Shown piece by piece: positions 53,202 to 61,848 of a stretch of DNA of 64,000 nt. This stretch comes from Autumnicola psychrophila (GTDB lineage: Bacteria; Bacteroidota; Bacteroidia; Flavobacteriales; Flavobacteriaceae): NCBI RefSeq assembly GCF_031846645.1, contig NZ_JAVRHN010000004.1, positions 186,001 to 250,000 of the forward strand, written 5' to 3'. Every line of letters begins with the position of its first letter. The first letter of the stretch is position 1. The position numbers and the translations under genes were made by a program. The notes below the pieces were generated by a model. That model did no database searches, had not been told where the DNA came from, and saw only the letters and a program-made list of their open reading frames with translations.

Positions 53202-53963
53202 CTACCGGATAAAGACCGGCTCGTTTTCTTTCTCAGTATGTTCTTCGCTAAAGCGATAATTGTCATAATCGTAACCTTTTATATCGTCCAGAGACTGTGC
53301 GTCTTTATCAATTATATAACGCACCATAGAACCTCTGGCCTTTTTTGCGTAGAAACTAATGATTTTAAGCTTTCCGTTTTTGAAATCTTTAAAAACCGGA
53401 GAAATAACCGGAACTTTTAAAGCTTTAGTATCAACAGCCTTAAAGTATTCATTACTGGCAAGATTCAGAAATATTTCATCATCTTCTAAATCCACATTAA
53501 GCGCCTTAGTTACTTTCTCCTGCCAGACTTCGTATAAGTTCTTTTTTCTTTCAATACCGATAGAAGTACCCATCTCTAACCTGTATGGTTGCATAAGGTC
53601 GAGTGGTCTTAGAATTCCGTACATTCCCGATAAAATCCTTAGGGTATCCTGCAGCCGGTCGATTTTCTCTGTCGGAATTGTATATGCATCGAGTCCGGTG
53701 TAAACATCTCCAGCAAAGGCATACATTGCCGGACGGGCATTTTTCTTATTGTGATCTTCTTCAAATTCCTGATAGCGGGTATAATTTAGATCAGCCAGTT
53801 TATCACTAATTCTCATTAAATCTGAAATCTCAGCTTTTGTCATTCTCGAAAGCTTACGATTTAATTTGGCAGAGTTTTCCAGGAATTGCGGCTGCGTGCC
53901 GCGTGTAGTTGGTAATTTTGAATCATAATCCAGGCTTTTTGCCGGGGAAATTACAATTTTCAT
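53202..53963 (-). CDS. yaaA: Peroxide stress protein YaaA (DUF328 family)
   Basis: The protein has 253 residues. It opens KIVISPAKSLDYDSKLPTTR. YAFAGDVYTGLDAYTI, ILSGMYGILRPLDLMQPYRL and FYAKKARGSMVRYIID are family motifs. In E. coli YaaA lowers intracellular free iron during hydrogen peroxide stress and binds DNA. It has no signal peptide. The gene is downstream of the toxin-antitoxin pair (93 bp) on the same strand. Confidence 0.95.
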   Translation of the reverse strand: MKIVISPAKSLDYDSKLPTTRGTQPQFLENSAKLNRKLSRMTKAEISDLMRISDKLADLNYTRYQEFEEDHNKKNARPAMYAFAGDVYTGLDAYTIPTEKIDRLQDTLRILSGMYGILRPLDLMQPYRLEMGTSIGIERKKNLYEVWQEKVTKALNVDLEDDEIFLNLASNEYFKAVDTKALKVPVISPVFKDFKNGKLKIISFYAKKARGSMVRYIIDKDAQSLDDIKGYDYDNYRFSEEHTEKENEPVFIR

Positions 53964-54056
53964 ATTCTGAAGATTTTATCCAAAGATAAGCCGAATGAGA
54001 TAAAACGAAAAAGCATGTTCTATTACTTCTTTATTGAATAATAGAGAAGGTTTATT

Positions 54057-54338
54057 TCATTTAAACAAAGTATACTTCGTGAAACCGAAGACTTCAATCA
54101 ATTGCAACGCACTATTTATTCTAAAAGTAATACAATAGCCTTTAAAAGTCAGATCACGAACTTCCTCGTTATCAAAATAAATAGACTTTCTGAAAGAATA
54201 GGGATTAGAAGAAATTTTTCTTATTTCTAAAAAAAGGTCATTTTTAAACTTCCGGGCGGCTAAAGGTTTATCTTTTGCAATGTACCGTATCTGCTTTTCA
54301 AGGTTAAACCTAAATTTACCTGATAGTTTTATCTTCAT
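54057..54338 (-). CDS. RelE/ParE-family toxin
   Basis: The protein has 93 residues from the ATG at 54338. The frame is open to 54365, but that start would overlap the antitoxin more deeply. It is basic, with KFRFNLEKQIRYIAKDKPLA, ARKFKNDLFLEIRKISSNPY and RDLTFKGYCITFRI, followed by IEVFGFTKY, the usual order of helices and strands in RelE/ParE. Toxins of this fold cut mRNA on the ribosome or poison gyrase. It overlaps the antitoxin gene by 23 bp on the same strand. Confidence 0.85.
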   Translation of the reverse strand: MKIKLSGKFRFNLEKQIRYIAKDKPLAARKFKNDLFLEIRKISSNPYSFRKSIYFDNEEVRDLTFKGYCITFRINSALQLIEVFGFTKYTLFK

Positions 54339-54561
54339 ATCGAGAAATAATCCTATCCAGTTCAATATCTACTTCGTCTAAACCAGATAGTGTTGAAGTT
54401 CCATTTTCAACAGCTTCCAATTCCTGATGCAACTCTGCTTTCTGCTGCTCAAAAACATTGTCTGAAATTATTTCAATTTCATTTTGATCAATTTTCTTAA
54501 GCAGGCTTAGTAGATGATCATAAGCCTCTTTGCTTTTAATTTTCAATAAAATATTTTCCAT
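54316..54561 (-). CDS. Antitoxin of a type II toxin-antitoxin pair
   Basis: The protein has 81 residues from the ATG at 54561. A longer frame to 54669 would run into rluD and carries no family signal. The Glu-rich sequence (FEQQKAELHQELEAVENGTS, then LDRIISRYEDKTIR) resembles the small antitoxins paired with RelE/ParE in Bacteroidota. Gene order is antitoxin first, toxin second, with overlap, as usual. It probably neutralises the toxin and autoregulates. Confidence 0.8.
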   Translation of the reverse strand: MENILLKIKSKEAYDHLLSLLKKIDQNEIEIISDNVFEQQKAELHQELEAVENGTSTLSGLDEVDIELDRIISRYEDKTIR

Positions 54562-54614
54562 GGTACTGCAATCTGCAACTAAAGATAAATAATTAAAAGG
54601 CAGAGTTTTAGATC

Positions 54615-55664
54615 CTAATCCAGAATTTCCTTCTGATTCTTTGCGTAGCTCTCCCACTTTGCGATGCAATCCTGCATATCCTGCGGAATCCCGTTATTAA
54701 AGCTCATCCACTTTTTAGTTTCCGGATGAACAAAGCCAAGGGTTTTGGCATGTAAAGCCTGTCTCGGCAATACCTTGAAACAGTTCTCTACAAATTGTTT
54801 GTATTTTGTAAATGTCGTTCCCTTTAAAACTTTGTCTCCACCGTATCTTTCATCATTAAAAAGGGTATGGCCAATGTGCTTCATATGCACCCGAATCTGA
54901 TGTGTTCTGCCTGTTTCCAGCTTACAGGAAATAAGCGTCACATAACCATAACGCTCCAGCACTTTGTAGTGAGTAACGGCCGGCTTTCCTTTCTCTGCAT
55001 CCTCACCTTCATATACCGTATTCTGAAGTCGGTTTTTTGGGTGTCTTCCAATGTTTCCTTCTACAGTACCTTCGTCTTCTTCTACATTTCCCCAAACAAT
55101 CGCAACATACTCGCGCTCGCTGCTTTTATTAAAAAATTGCTTGGATAAGTGCGTCATTGCCTGCTCTGTCTTAGCTACGACTAAAAGTCCGCTGGTATCC
55201 TTATCTATTCTATGTACCAAACCGGGACGGTCACTGCTGTTATTGGGCAAATTTTCGAAATGATATACCAGGGCATTAATTAGGGTCCCGCTGTAGTTTC
55301 CGTGCCCGGGATGCACCACCATACCCGCCGGTTTGTTTACAACCAGCAGCGTATCGTCTTCATAAACAACATCCAGCGGAATATTTTCCGGAGTTAGTAA
55401 AAACTCATATGGTGGATGTTCAAACATCACCTGAACTACATCTCCAGCCTTTACTTTATAATTTGATTTTACAGCAACTTCATTTACGTAGATATTCCCC
55501 GTCTTTGCTGCCTTTTGAATCTTGTTACGGGTAGCTTTTTCGATATAATTCATCAAATATTTGTCCACCCGCAACGGATTTTGTCCCTTTTCGGCTACAA
55601 ATTTATGATGCTCATAAAGCTCATCATCCTGCTCTTCAATATCGTGACCTTCTTCTTCTTTCAT
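54615..55664 (-). CDS. rluD: RluA-family pseudouridine synthase (RluD-like)
   Basis: The protein has 349 residues. An S4 RNA-binding domain (LRVDKYLMNYI, then IYVNEVAVKSNYKVKAGDVV) is followed by the catalytic domain with GLVHRIDKDTSGLLVVAK, where the first Asp after HRI is the nucleophile. LETGRTHQIRVHMKHIGHTL is the second signature. The acidic N-terminal extension is usual in this group. It modifies uridines in helix 69 of 23S rRNA if a true RluD. Its ATG shares one base with the stop of the PASTA gene upstream. Confidence 0.93.
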   Translation of the reverse strand: MKEEEGHDIEEQDDELYEHHKFVAEKGQNPLRVDKYLMNYIEKATRNKIQKAAKTGNIYVNEVAVKSNYKVKAGDVVQVMFEHPPYEFLLTPENIPLDVVYEDDTLLVVNKPAGMVVHPGHGNYSGTLINALVYHFENLPNNSSDRPGLVHRIDKDTSGLLVVAKTEQAMTHLSKQFFNKSSEREYVAIVWGNVEEDEGTVEGNIGRHPKNRLQNTVYEGEDAEKGKPAVTHYKVLERYGYVTLISCKLETGRTHQIRVHMKHIGHTLFNDERYGGDKVLKGTTFTKYKQFVENCFKVLPRQALHAKTLGFVHPETKKWMSFNNGIPQDMQDCIAKWESYAKNQKEILD

Positions 55665-56284
55665 TAAAATTCAATTTCTTCTTCTACACCCGTCTCGCTT
55701 TCTTCCTCTTCTTCGCCTTCCTGCCTGTACCTGCCAGAACCATCACCCAATACAAGGTCGATAACTGACGTTTTCATAAGCTCATCTCCCGGCTCTACCA
55801 GCTCTCCCCTATGACGCATTTCCAGCACTGCATCTTCAGCAATATCTGGTTTATAGGTAACTTCACCAATTTCAAATCCTAATGAGCGCAATGTTGGCTC
55901 TACCTGTCTTCTTGTTTTCCTGATTAAATCATTCGGAATAGTTACTTTTCGATATCCTGAAGGATTCAGCGTTAAATAAATTTTCCGGTCTTCTTTCACA
56001 AATTTCCCGGGCTCCGGCACCTGTTCTATTACTGAATAGCGGGGAAAGTCTGGATTAAAATTGGCAGAATCCAAAATTTCAAACCGAAGATCCAGTTCAT
56101 TAAGTTTGTCATCTACATTATCTAAAGACATTCGCGCCAGGTCAGGTACTTTTATACGTTGATCCTGGTTAGTAGAATATTCCAACCACTGAAGTGCCAG
56201 AAAAACAATAACCACAATGGCTATTGCGGCCAAAACTAATTGTATCAAAAAAGTTTTGCTGAAGATAAATCGTATTATTCCCAT
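55664..56284 (-). CDS. PASTA-domain membrane protein
   Basis: The protein has 206 residues from the ATG at 56284. The frame extends further, but that part lacks family features and runs over the ddl start. One membrane helix (IFSKTFLIQLVLAAIAIVVI) is followed by two or three PASTA modules (KVPDLARMSLDNVDDKLNEL, YSVIEQVPEPGKFVKEDRKI, VTIPNDLIRKTRRQVEPTLR) and a Glu-rich tail. PASTA domains bind cell-wall fragments. It lies beside rluD and divergent from ddl, which points to a wall-related role, but there is no kinase domain. Confidence 0.9.
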   Translation of the reverse strand: MGIIRFIFSKTFLIQLVLAAIAIVVIVFLALQWLEYSTNQDQRIKVPDLARMSLDNVDDKLNELDLRFEILDSANFNPDFPRYSVIEQVPEPGKFVKEDRKIYLTLNPSGYRKVTIPNDLIRKTRRQVEPTLRSLGFEIGEVTYKPDIAEDAVLEMRHRGELVEPGDELMKTSVIDLVLGDGSGRYRQEGEEEEESETGVEEEIEF

Positions 56285-56383
56285 AGATTGGTTTAAAAAA
56301 CAAAGATATAAAACCCTGCGGTTTTGGATGCACCCGTTATTAGTGATATTTTTGATAACGATTTTAATCTCTACATATTGAAC

Positions 56384-57361
56384 ATGAAGAAAAAAATTGC
56401 CATCGCCATGGGTGGCTATTCCAGTGAATATCGCATTTCCATCAACAGTGGAAACATGGTATATCAACATCTTAGCCGCGAATTATATGAACCTTACCGT
56501 GTTCATATCTTAAAAGGTGAATGGTTTATGGTGGCAGATGATGACACACCTTATCCTATTAATAAAAGTAACTTTACCGTAAGAATTCAGGATAAAACAA
56601 TTTCTTTTGACTGCGTTTTCAATACGATTCATGGAACCCCCGGTGAAAATGGACTTTTACAGGCATACCTTGAACTTCTTGGGATTCCGCAAACTTCCTG
56701 TGGTTATTATCAGGCCGCTCTTACTTTTAATAAACGGGATTTAATTAGTGTTTTAAAGCCCTACGGAATTAAATCTGCGACTAATTTCTTTCTGAACAAG
56801 GAGGATAATCTCAATCCTGGCGAAATTGTTGAAAAAGTAGGCCTACCGTGCTTCGTAAAAGCGAATCGTGCCGGAAGCAGCTTCGGGATCACCAAAGTAA
56901 AAACGAAAGAGGAGCTTATTCCGGCTGCAAAAACAGCTTTTAAAGAGGATGATGAAGCAATTATTGAATCTTTTCTGGATGGAACCGAAGTTTCTGTAGG
57001 CGTGGTCACATATAAAGGAGAAGTTATTGCCCTGCCGGTAACGGAAATAATTTCAGAGAACGAGTTTTTTGATTACGAGGCTAAATACCTCGGAAAATCA
57101 CAGGAAATCACTCCCGCAAGAATTTCTGAAGAGCAAACTAAGAAGGTGCAGGATATTTCTATTCTTATATATAAAAAGCTAAAGATGAAAGGTCTTACCA
57201 GATCAGAATTTATTTTTCATGATGGCGAGCCACATTTTATTGAGATGAACACAACGCCTGGGCTTAGTAAAGCTAGTATTTTACCACAGCAGGCAGCAAA
57301 AGCAGGAATTAGCCTGCAAGATCTCTACGGAAGTGCTATTGAAGCCGCTTTGGAAGAATAA
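56384..57361 (+). CDS. ddl: D-alanine--D-alanine ligase
   Basis: The protein has 325 residues from the ATG at 56384 (a longer frame from 56324 is unlikely). IAIAMGGYSSEYRISINSG (ATP-grasp N-part), NTIHGTPGENGLLQAYLELL, FVKANRAGSSFGITKVKTKE, EAIIESFLDGTEVSVGVV and IEMNTTPGLSKASILPQQA are canonical. It makes D-Ala-D-Ala for peptidoglycan. It is divergent from the PASTA gene and 34 bp upstream of coaD. Confidence 0.96.
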   Translation: MKKKIAIAMGGYSSEYRISINSGNMVYQHLSRELYEPYRVHILKGEWFMVADDDTPYPINKSNFTVRIQDKTISFDCVFNTIHGTPGENGLLQAYLELLGIPQTSCGYYQAALTFNKRDLISVLKPYGIKSATNFFLNKEDNLNPGEIVEKVGLPCFVKANRAGSSFGITKVKTKEELIPAAKTAFKEDDEAIIESFLDGTEVSVGVVTYKGEVIALPVTEIISENEFFDYEAKYLGKSQEITPARISEEQTKKVQDISILIYKKLKMKGLTRSEFIFHDGEPHFIEMNTTPGLSKASILPQQAAKAGISLQDLYGSAIEAALEE

Positions 57362-57395
57362 CTTTTTTTCAACAGAAATTTTTACCTTTAAGCTT

Positions 57396-57851
57396 ATGAG
57401 AAAAGCAGTTTTTCCGGGATCTTTTGATCCGCTTACTTTAGGACACATAGATATCATTGAGCGCGCATTGCCCCTCTTTGATGAAATTATACTGGCAATT
57501 GGTACCAATTCTGAAAAGAAGTACATGTTCTCCCTCGAGGAAAGACTTTCTTTTTTAAAAGAAGCATTTAAAGAAGAAACTAAAATAAAGGTCACCACTT
57601 ACAGTGGACTGACTGTCGATTTTTGCAAAAAAAAGGAGGCCGCTTTTATCCTTCGGGGATTAAGAAATTCTAAGGATTTAGAATTTGAAAAAACCATTGG
57701 TCAGACTAATTTTCAAATGGCCGGAATAGATACCATTTTCCTGGTGAACTCTCCGGGCAAAAGCCATATCTCTTCTACTGTAGTAAGGGATATCATCAGG
57801 CACGGTGGGGACTACAGTTTTATGGTTCCGGATGTGGTAAGGAAAAAGTGA
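57396..57851 (+). CDS. coaD: Phosphopantetheine adenylyltransferase
   Basis: The protein has 151 residues from the ATG at 57396. The longer frame from 57333 would overlap ddl and has no family support. MRKAVFPGSFDPLTLGHIDI holds the T/HxGH motif (H17). ALPLFDEIILAIGTNSEKKY and FILRGLRNSKDLEFEKTIGQ follow, and HISSTVVRDIIRHGGD closes. It catalyses the fourth step of coenzyme A synthesis. Confidence 0.96.
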   Translation: MRKAVFPGSFDPLTLGHIDIIERALPLFDEIILAIGTNSEKKYMFSLEERLSFLKEAFKEETKIKVTTYSGLTVDFCKKKEAAFILRGLRNSKDLEFEKTIGQTNFQMAGIDTIFLVNSPGKSHISSTVVRDIIRHGGDYSFMVPDVVRKK

Positions 57852-57918
57852 ATGAGTAGAATTAAATATTCTCCTTAATTCCATCAGTTACGTTTTCCAA
57901 AGCATTGAAGCCAATACC

Positions 57919-58007
57919 TAAAAATGTCCATTATCGATCTACTGTTTTTTAGCCCTCACAGGTTTTTAAAATCTGTGAGGGCTAATATCAAAACTGGCAA
58001 TTATCGA
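57919..58007. repeat. Hairpin flanked by direct AATTATCG-type repeats; bidirectional terminator
   Basis: The stem agccctcacag (57951-57961) / ctgtgagggct (57973-57983) is perfect over 11 bp and can extend through the A/T loop. On its two sides lie copies of the same sequence, taaaaatgtccattatcga (57919-57937) and aaaactggcaattatcga (57990-58007). It lies between convergent coaD and the TonB receptor gene, so it can end both transcripts. Confidence 0.7.
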
Positions 58008-58026
58008 AATACTATCCCGTTATTGA

Positions 58027-60318
58027 TTAAAAATTATACCTCACTCCTACTCCTCCAAAATAGTTTCTTGGATTACCTGGGTAATAATATCTTGGAGCGG
58101 CACCTCCAAAGCCTACAGCATTGGTAACCACGCTCGCTGCGTAATGTTCATCTAAAACATTATTGATGCCGGCGTTAAAATTAATTTCAAAATAATCTGA
58201 AACATTTAAACTATAGACTGCCTTTAAATTTACCAGCTCATAGCTATCTGTATATTCTGAATTACTGTCATTCAGCGGAATTTCTCCCACCGCTCTGTAG
58301 TTACTGTAAAACGTGAGGCCCCAGGCTGTAGAAAGATCCAAACCTAAATTGACTGTAGATTTTGGAACTCCCGGCAGCTCATTTCCTGCATTATCCACAT
58401 CCTCATTTATAAATTCATCGAATTCAAAAAAGTTAAAAGCTGCATTAACATAAGGTTTTCCGGTTATTCCTGCTCCAAAGTCAAAATTGTATTGTGCTAA
58501 AAATTCAATTCCGTTATGATCGGTTTTTCCGGCATTTACACCTACATATTGATCCTGACCAATACGCTGCGCAACAAGCAGATTCTCTATCTGGATGGAA
58601 TACAGTGCAACTTCTGTGTATAACCTATTGTTTAACCAGTTTCCTTTAAACCCGATTTCGTAATTTATTCCGGTTTCGGGCTCCAGGTCTGTATTAATTT
58701 GCCCTTCAGGAGTCAGGGTTTCTGCTACAGTGGGAGTAGAAAATCCGTGGCTTATTGACGCATAAATATTTTTTCCAGGTGCAACTTCATAAGTTGTTCC
58801 TATACGTGGAGAAAAAATAGTATTAAAACGGTAATCCCCGGTTTGATCAACCTCATCTTCAGCATATAAATCGGTTAAGGTATACCCTGTAGTATTAATA
58901 TTAAAACCTGCTTCGGCATTCCAGTTTTCGGTTATTTCCAGGCTTATCTGTCCAAAAAAATTAGCGTAGTTTCTTACCTGCTCATTGTTACTTAACCGTG
59001 CTCCCCTAACGCTTCCCTGATCTGTAAAATCTTCGAAAAGATTTTCGAAAGTGCCAATCTCGTACCATTCATTGTAATATTCTGCACCAAAGCTAAGCTG
59101 AGAAGCCAGATCACCAATATTAGTGTTCAGATTAAATTTTGTACGTGCCCCGGCTGAAAGTCGTTCCTCTTTTAAAATATCAAATGGCCTTGGCTCATAA
59201 CCATTTCTGAAGTTCATATAAATACTTGTCGTATTATCAAAGTTTTCAGAAAACTGATGCGTATAAGCCAAGCCTAAAAGTCCGCGGTCATAAGATTCGT
59301 ATCCTTCTGAAGCACCCCAGGTATATGCCGCTGTTTCAGGATCATTAATAAAATCCTCTTCATTTAAAGAACTTGGAATAAAAGCTTTTAATTGGGTGAA
59401 ATTTGCCAAAAATGAGAGGCTGTTATTTTCAGAAGTTAAGAGCTTCGCATTTACAAGAGCAGATTTACGGTCATATTCCCCATTTTCACGATACCCATCG
59501 CTTTTTAAATGAGAATAATTGGCAAAAAAGCTTGTATTTTCTGAACTGTGTGAAGCCAGAACTGTTTTTTTAGAAGTATTAAAGCTGGAAAGTTGATAAT
59601 TGACCTTTCCGGTGGTTCCCTGTGCTTCAGGATTAGCAGAGTACAGATTTATTGAACCTCCCAGACCAGCTCCATAAATACTGGAAGTAGGTCCTTTGAT
59701 AATTTCTACCCTTTCCAGAGATTCCTGATCGATATCATCCAACGTGAGTTCACCTTCTGCGGTAGTCATTGGAATTCCATCAAAATATGCCTGAATTCGA
59801 TTCGTGCTGTATTGAGAGCGCGCTCCAATACCACGAATATTGATCTTGTTGGTATTTAACGCACCCTGATTCACGTACATCCCCGGCACATAATTGAAAT
59901 TATCCATTAATGCCGTGGCATCTGTACGCCGGAGATCATTTTCTGTGAGTAAACCTACTGAAGCAGGCACTTCCTGAAGTTCATTAGGGATAATTGTGCT
60001 TCTAACAACAACTTCTGAAAGATTATCCCGAACAGGATCCAGCGTAATTAATAGCGTTTCATTATAAGATGTAACGGTTCTGTAATTATTCTGAAAACCT
60101 AAATAGGTTATTTCCAGTTTAATCGGAAGGTCTTCAGCTTCCAGAGAAAACTCTCCATTTTCACCTGAAAAAACTACAGCATCCGAAGTAAGATTTTTAA
60201 TTCTCGCATCTACAATTGCTTCAGAATTCTCCGAATTAATAATTCTACCCTCTATGTTCTGACCAAAAACTTTTCCGAAGCAGATAAAAATTAAAGCTGC
60301 TAATATTCTTCTTTCCAA
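58027..60318 (-). CDS. TonB-dependent receptor
   Basis: The protein has 763 residues. A signal peptide (ending GKVFGQ) is followed by a carboxypeptidase-regulatory-like domain (EGRIINSENSEAIVDARIKN), a plug domain (VPASVGLLTENDLRRTDATA, then RIQAYFDGIPMTTAEGELTL, then VEIIKGPTSSIYGAGLGGSI) and a 22-strand barrel. It ends in aromatic RNYFGGVGVRYNF. No SusD partner is present, so it is likely a siderophore- or cofactor-type receptor. It is transcribed 14 bp after the sorbosone-type dehydrogenase gene, which suggests uptake or use linked to PQQ or a sugar. Confidence 0.94.
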   Translation of the reverse strand: MERRILAALIFICFGKVFGQNIEGRIINSENSEAIVDARIKNLTSDAVVFSGENGEFSLEAEDLPIKLEITYLGFQNNYRTVTSYNETLLITLDPVRDNLSEVVVRSTIIPNELQEVPASVGLLTENDLRRTDATALMDNFNYVPGMYVNQGALNTNKINIRGIGARSQYSTNRIQAYFDGIPMTTAEGELTLDDIDQESLERVEIIKGPTSSIYGAGLGGSINLYSANPEAQGTTGKVNYQLSSFNTSKKTVLASHSSENTSFFANYSHLKSDGYRENGEYDRKSALVNAKLLTSENNSLSFLANFTQLKAFIPSSLNEEDFINDPETAAYTWGASEGYESYDRGLLGLAYTHQFSENFDNTTSIYMNFRNGYEPRPFDILKEERLSAGARTKFNLNTNIGDLASQLSFGAEYYNEWYEIGTFENLFEDFTDQGSVRGARLSNNEQVRNYANFFGQISLEITENWNAEAGFNINTTGYTLTDLYAEDEVDQTGDYRFNTIFSPRIGTTYEVAPGKNIYASISHGFSTPTVAETLTPEGQINTDLEPETGINYEIGFKGNWLNNRLYTEVALYSIQIENLLVAQRIGQDQYVGVNAGKTDHNGIEFLAQYNFDFGAGITGKPYVNAAFNFFEFDEFINEDVDNAGNELPGVPKSTVNLGLDLSTAWGLTFYSNYRAVGEIPLNDSNSEYTDSYELVNLKAVYSLNVSDYFEINFNAGINNVLDEHYAASVVTNAVGFGGAAPRYYYPGNPRNYFGGVGVRYNF

Positions 60319-60332
60319 TAGTTTAATTTTTT

Positions 60333-61622
60333 TTATTCGACTGAAATTTTCCAGATTACATTCCCATCATCGTCATTTACCAGCAAAGAACCATCGGGTA
60401 AAGTGGTGACACCTACTGGTCGACCATAAACTTTACTTGAATCTTTGTCTGCAAAAAACCCGGTAAGGAAATCTTCTGGTTCTTGCGGTTTCCCGTTTTC
60501 GAAAGGTACGAATAAAACTTTGTATCCGGCGAGATCGGCCCTGTTCCACGATCCATGCTGTCCTACAAAAGCTCCGTTTTTATACTTATCAGGAAATTGA
60601 TCTGCTTTATAAAATGTAAGGCCCAGAGAAGATGTGTGGGCGCCCAAAGGAACATCTGGCACGATGGCTTTTTCAACAAGTTCCAGGTGCGGATCTTCTG
60701 CCCATCGAGGGTCTTTTATATCCCCAAAATATGAAAAAGGCCAGCCATACCAGCCATCTTCTTTTACACTGGTGAGATAATCTGGAACCAGGTTATTTCC
60801 AATTTTGTCACGCTCGTTCACAGATGTCCATAACTCCCCGGTAACAGGATTCCAATCCATTCCCACAGGATTTCTTAGACCTGCACCATAAATTTTTTCA
60901 CCAGTTCCATCAGGATTAATTTCAATAATGTTAGCTCTACGTTCCTCCTTTTCCATCCCGTGTTCTCCTGCGTTACTGGAAGAACCTACAGATATATAAA
61001 TTTTGCTACCTTCCTTATTGGTAATTATATTTCTTGTCCAGTGGTGATTGTAACCTCCTGCAGGGAGCTCTACAACAGTTTCCCCACTTGCATCTATTGA
61101 AGTTTGTCCCTCTTTATAAGGAAACCTTTTAAGACCATCCACATTTGCAACGTAGAAATAATCATCCAAAATCAGCATTCCATAAGGCTGATTAAGTCCT
61201 TCCATAAACACATATCGCTCATCGGGCATTCCGTCTTTATTTGTGTCTCTAAACATGGTAATACGGTTGGCACTTTTTTTGGCGTCATTAGATTCTACCA
61301 CAAAGACATCTTCATTTGGTGCGACATAACTCCTGCGGGGATGCTGGAGATCTTCCGCATATAAAGTCACTTTAAAACCCTCAGGTGCTTTGGGCTTATT
61401 TCCGGACCATCCAATAACTTCACTTTCATTAGTGACAGATTCAGAGGAATAGGGAGGAGGAAGCTCTAAAGAACCTACAGCTGTTTGAACCACATTTGCC
61501 GGCCTGTTCGCTATTTCGTCCTTCTTTTCTTCACTTACTTCGTTAAACTGTGCAAATGTTGTCATGCTCATTCCAAGAGCAAAAAGTACACTTAATAAAT
61601 TTGATTTTCTTTTCATTTTCAA
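60333..61622 (-). CDS. PQQ-dependent dehydrogenase, sorbosone dehydrogenase family
   Basis: The protein has 429 residues. A signal peptide (ending MTTFAQ) leads to a six-bladed propeller of the glucose/sorbosone dehydrogenase family. Motifs are DVFVVESNDAKKSANRITMF, LPAGGYNHHWTRNI (catalytic His region), GAGLRNPVGMDWNP (Arg) and KEDGWYGWPFSYFGD. It likely oxidises a sugar or alcohol in the periplasm with PQQ. Its motifs differ from the 4.1-5.3 kb enzyme, so the two are paralogues of separate branches. It is the first gene of a pair with the TonB receptor. Confidence 0.88.
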   Translation of the reverse strand: MKMKRKSNLLSVLFALGMSMTTFAQFNEVSEEKKDEIANRPANVVQTAVGSLELPPPYSSESVTNESEVIGWSGNKPKAPEGFKVTLYAEDLQHPRRSYVAPNEDVFVVESNDAKKSANRITMFRDTNKDGMPDERYVFMEGLNQPYGMLILDDYFYVANVDGLKRFPYKEGQTSIDASGETVVELPAGGYNHHWTRNIITNKEGSKIYISVGSSSNAGEHGMEKEERRANIIEINPDGTGEKIYGAGLRNPVGMDWNPVTGELWTSVNERDKIGNNLVPDYLTSVKEDGWYGWPFSYFGDIKDPRWAEDPHLELVEKAIVPDVPLGAHTSSLGLTFYKADQFPDKYKNGAFVGQHGSWNRADLAGYKVLFVPFENGKPQEPEDFLTGFFADKDSSKVYGRPVGVTTLPDGSLLVNDDDGNVIWKISVE

Positions 61623-61814
61623 GCAATTTTCTCAAAAATACTCCGAAATTTGTGCCGGGAAAAGTTTTAGAAGCTGATTAGGTTTCCTTTAACAAGGGTT
61701 AAATCCGGCATACACCTCTGCATATATTGTAAGCTATGGTAGTTTTAACTATGTTTACCAACAATTATTAAGAAGCTTTTAAAAATTTTGAAGCAGACAT
61801 CACAAGAAACTTTT

Positions 61815-61843
61815 TTGTGTGTAATGTCACTCTCTTAAATTCG
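61815..61843 (+). promoter_or_regulatory. Possible promoter of the M14 peptidase gene
   Basis: TTG (61815-61817) and TAAATTCG (61836-61843, one mismatch to TAnnTTTG) are 18 bp apart. The expected start of transcription is just before the ATG at 61849, i.e. a very short or absent 5' UTR, as at the trp leader. Confidence 0.35.
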
Positions 61844-61848
61844 CTCAA

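Noticed and set aside
52812..53420. Plus-strand 202-codon open frame across the repeat region and yaaA
   Set aside because: Runs through the heptanucleotide repeat and antisense to yaaA; no family features.
57924..58127. 67-codon plus-strand frame after coaD
   Set aside because: Lies over the hairpin and repeat cores and runs into the receptor gene on the other strand; composition is not protein-like.
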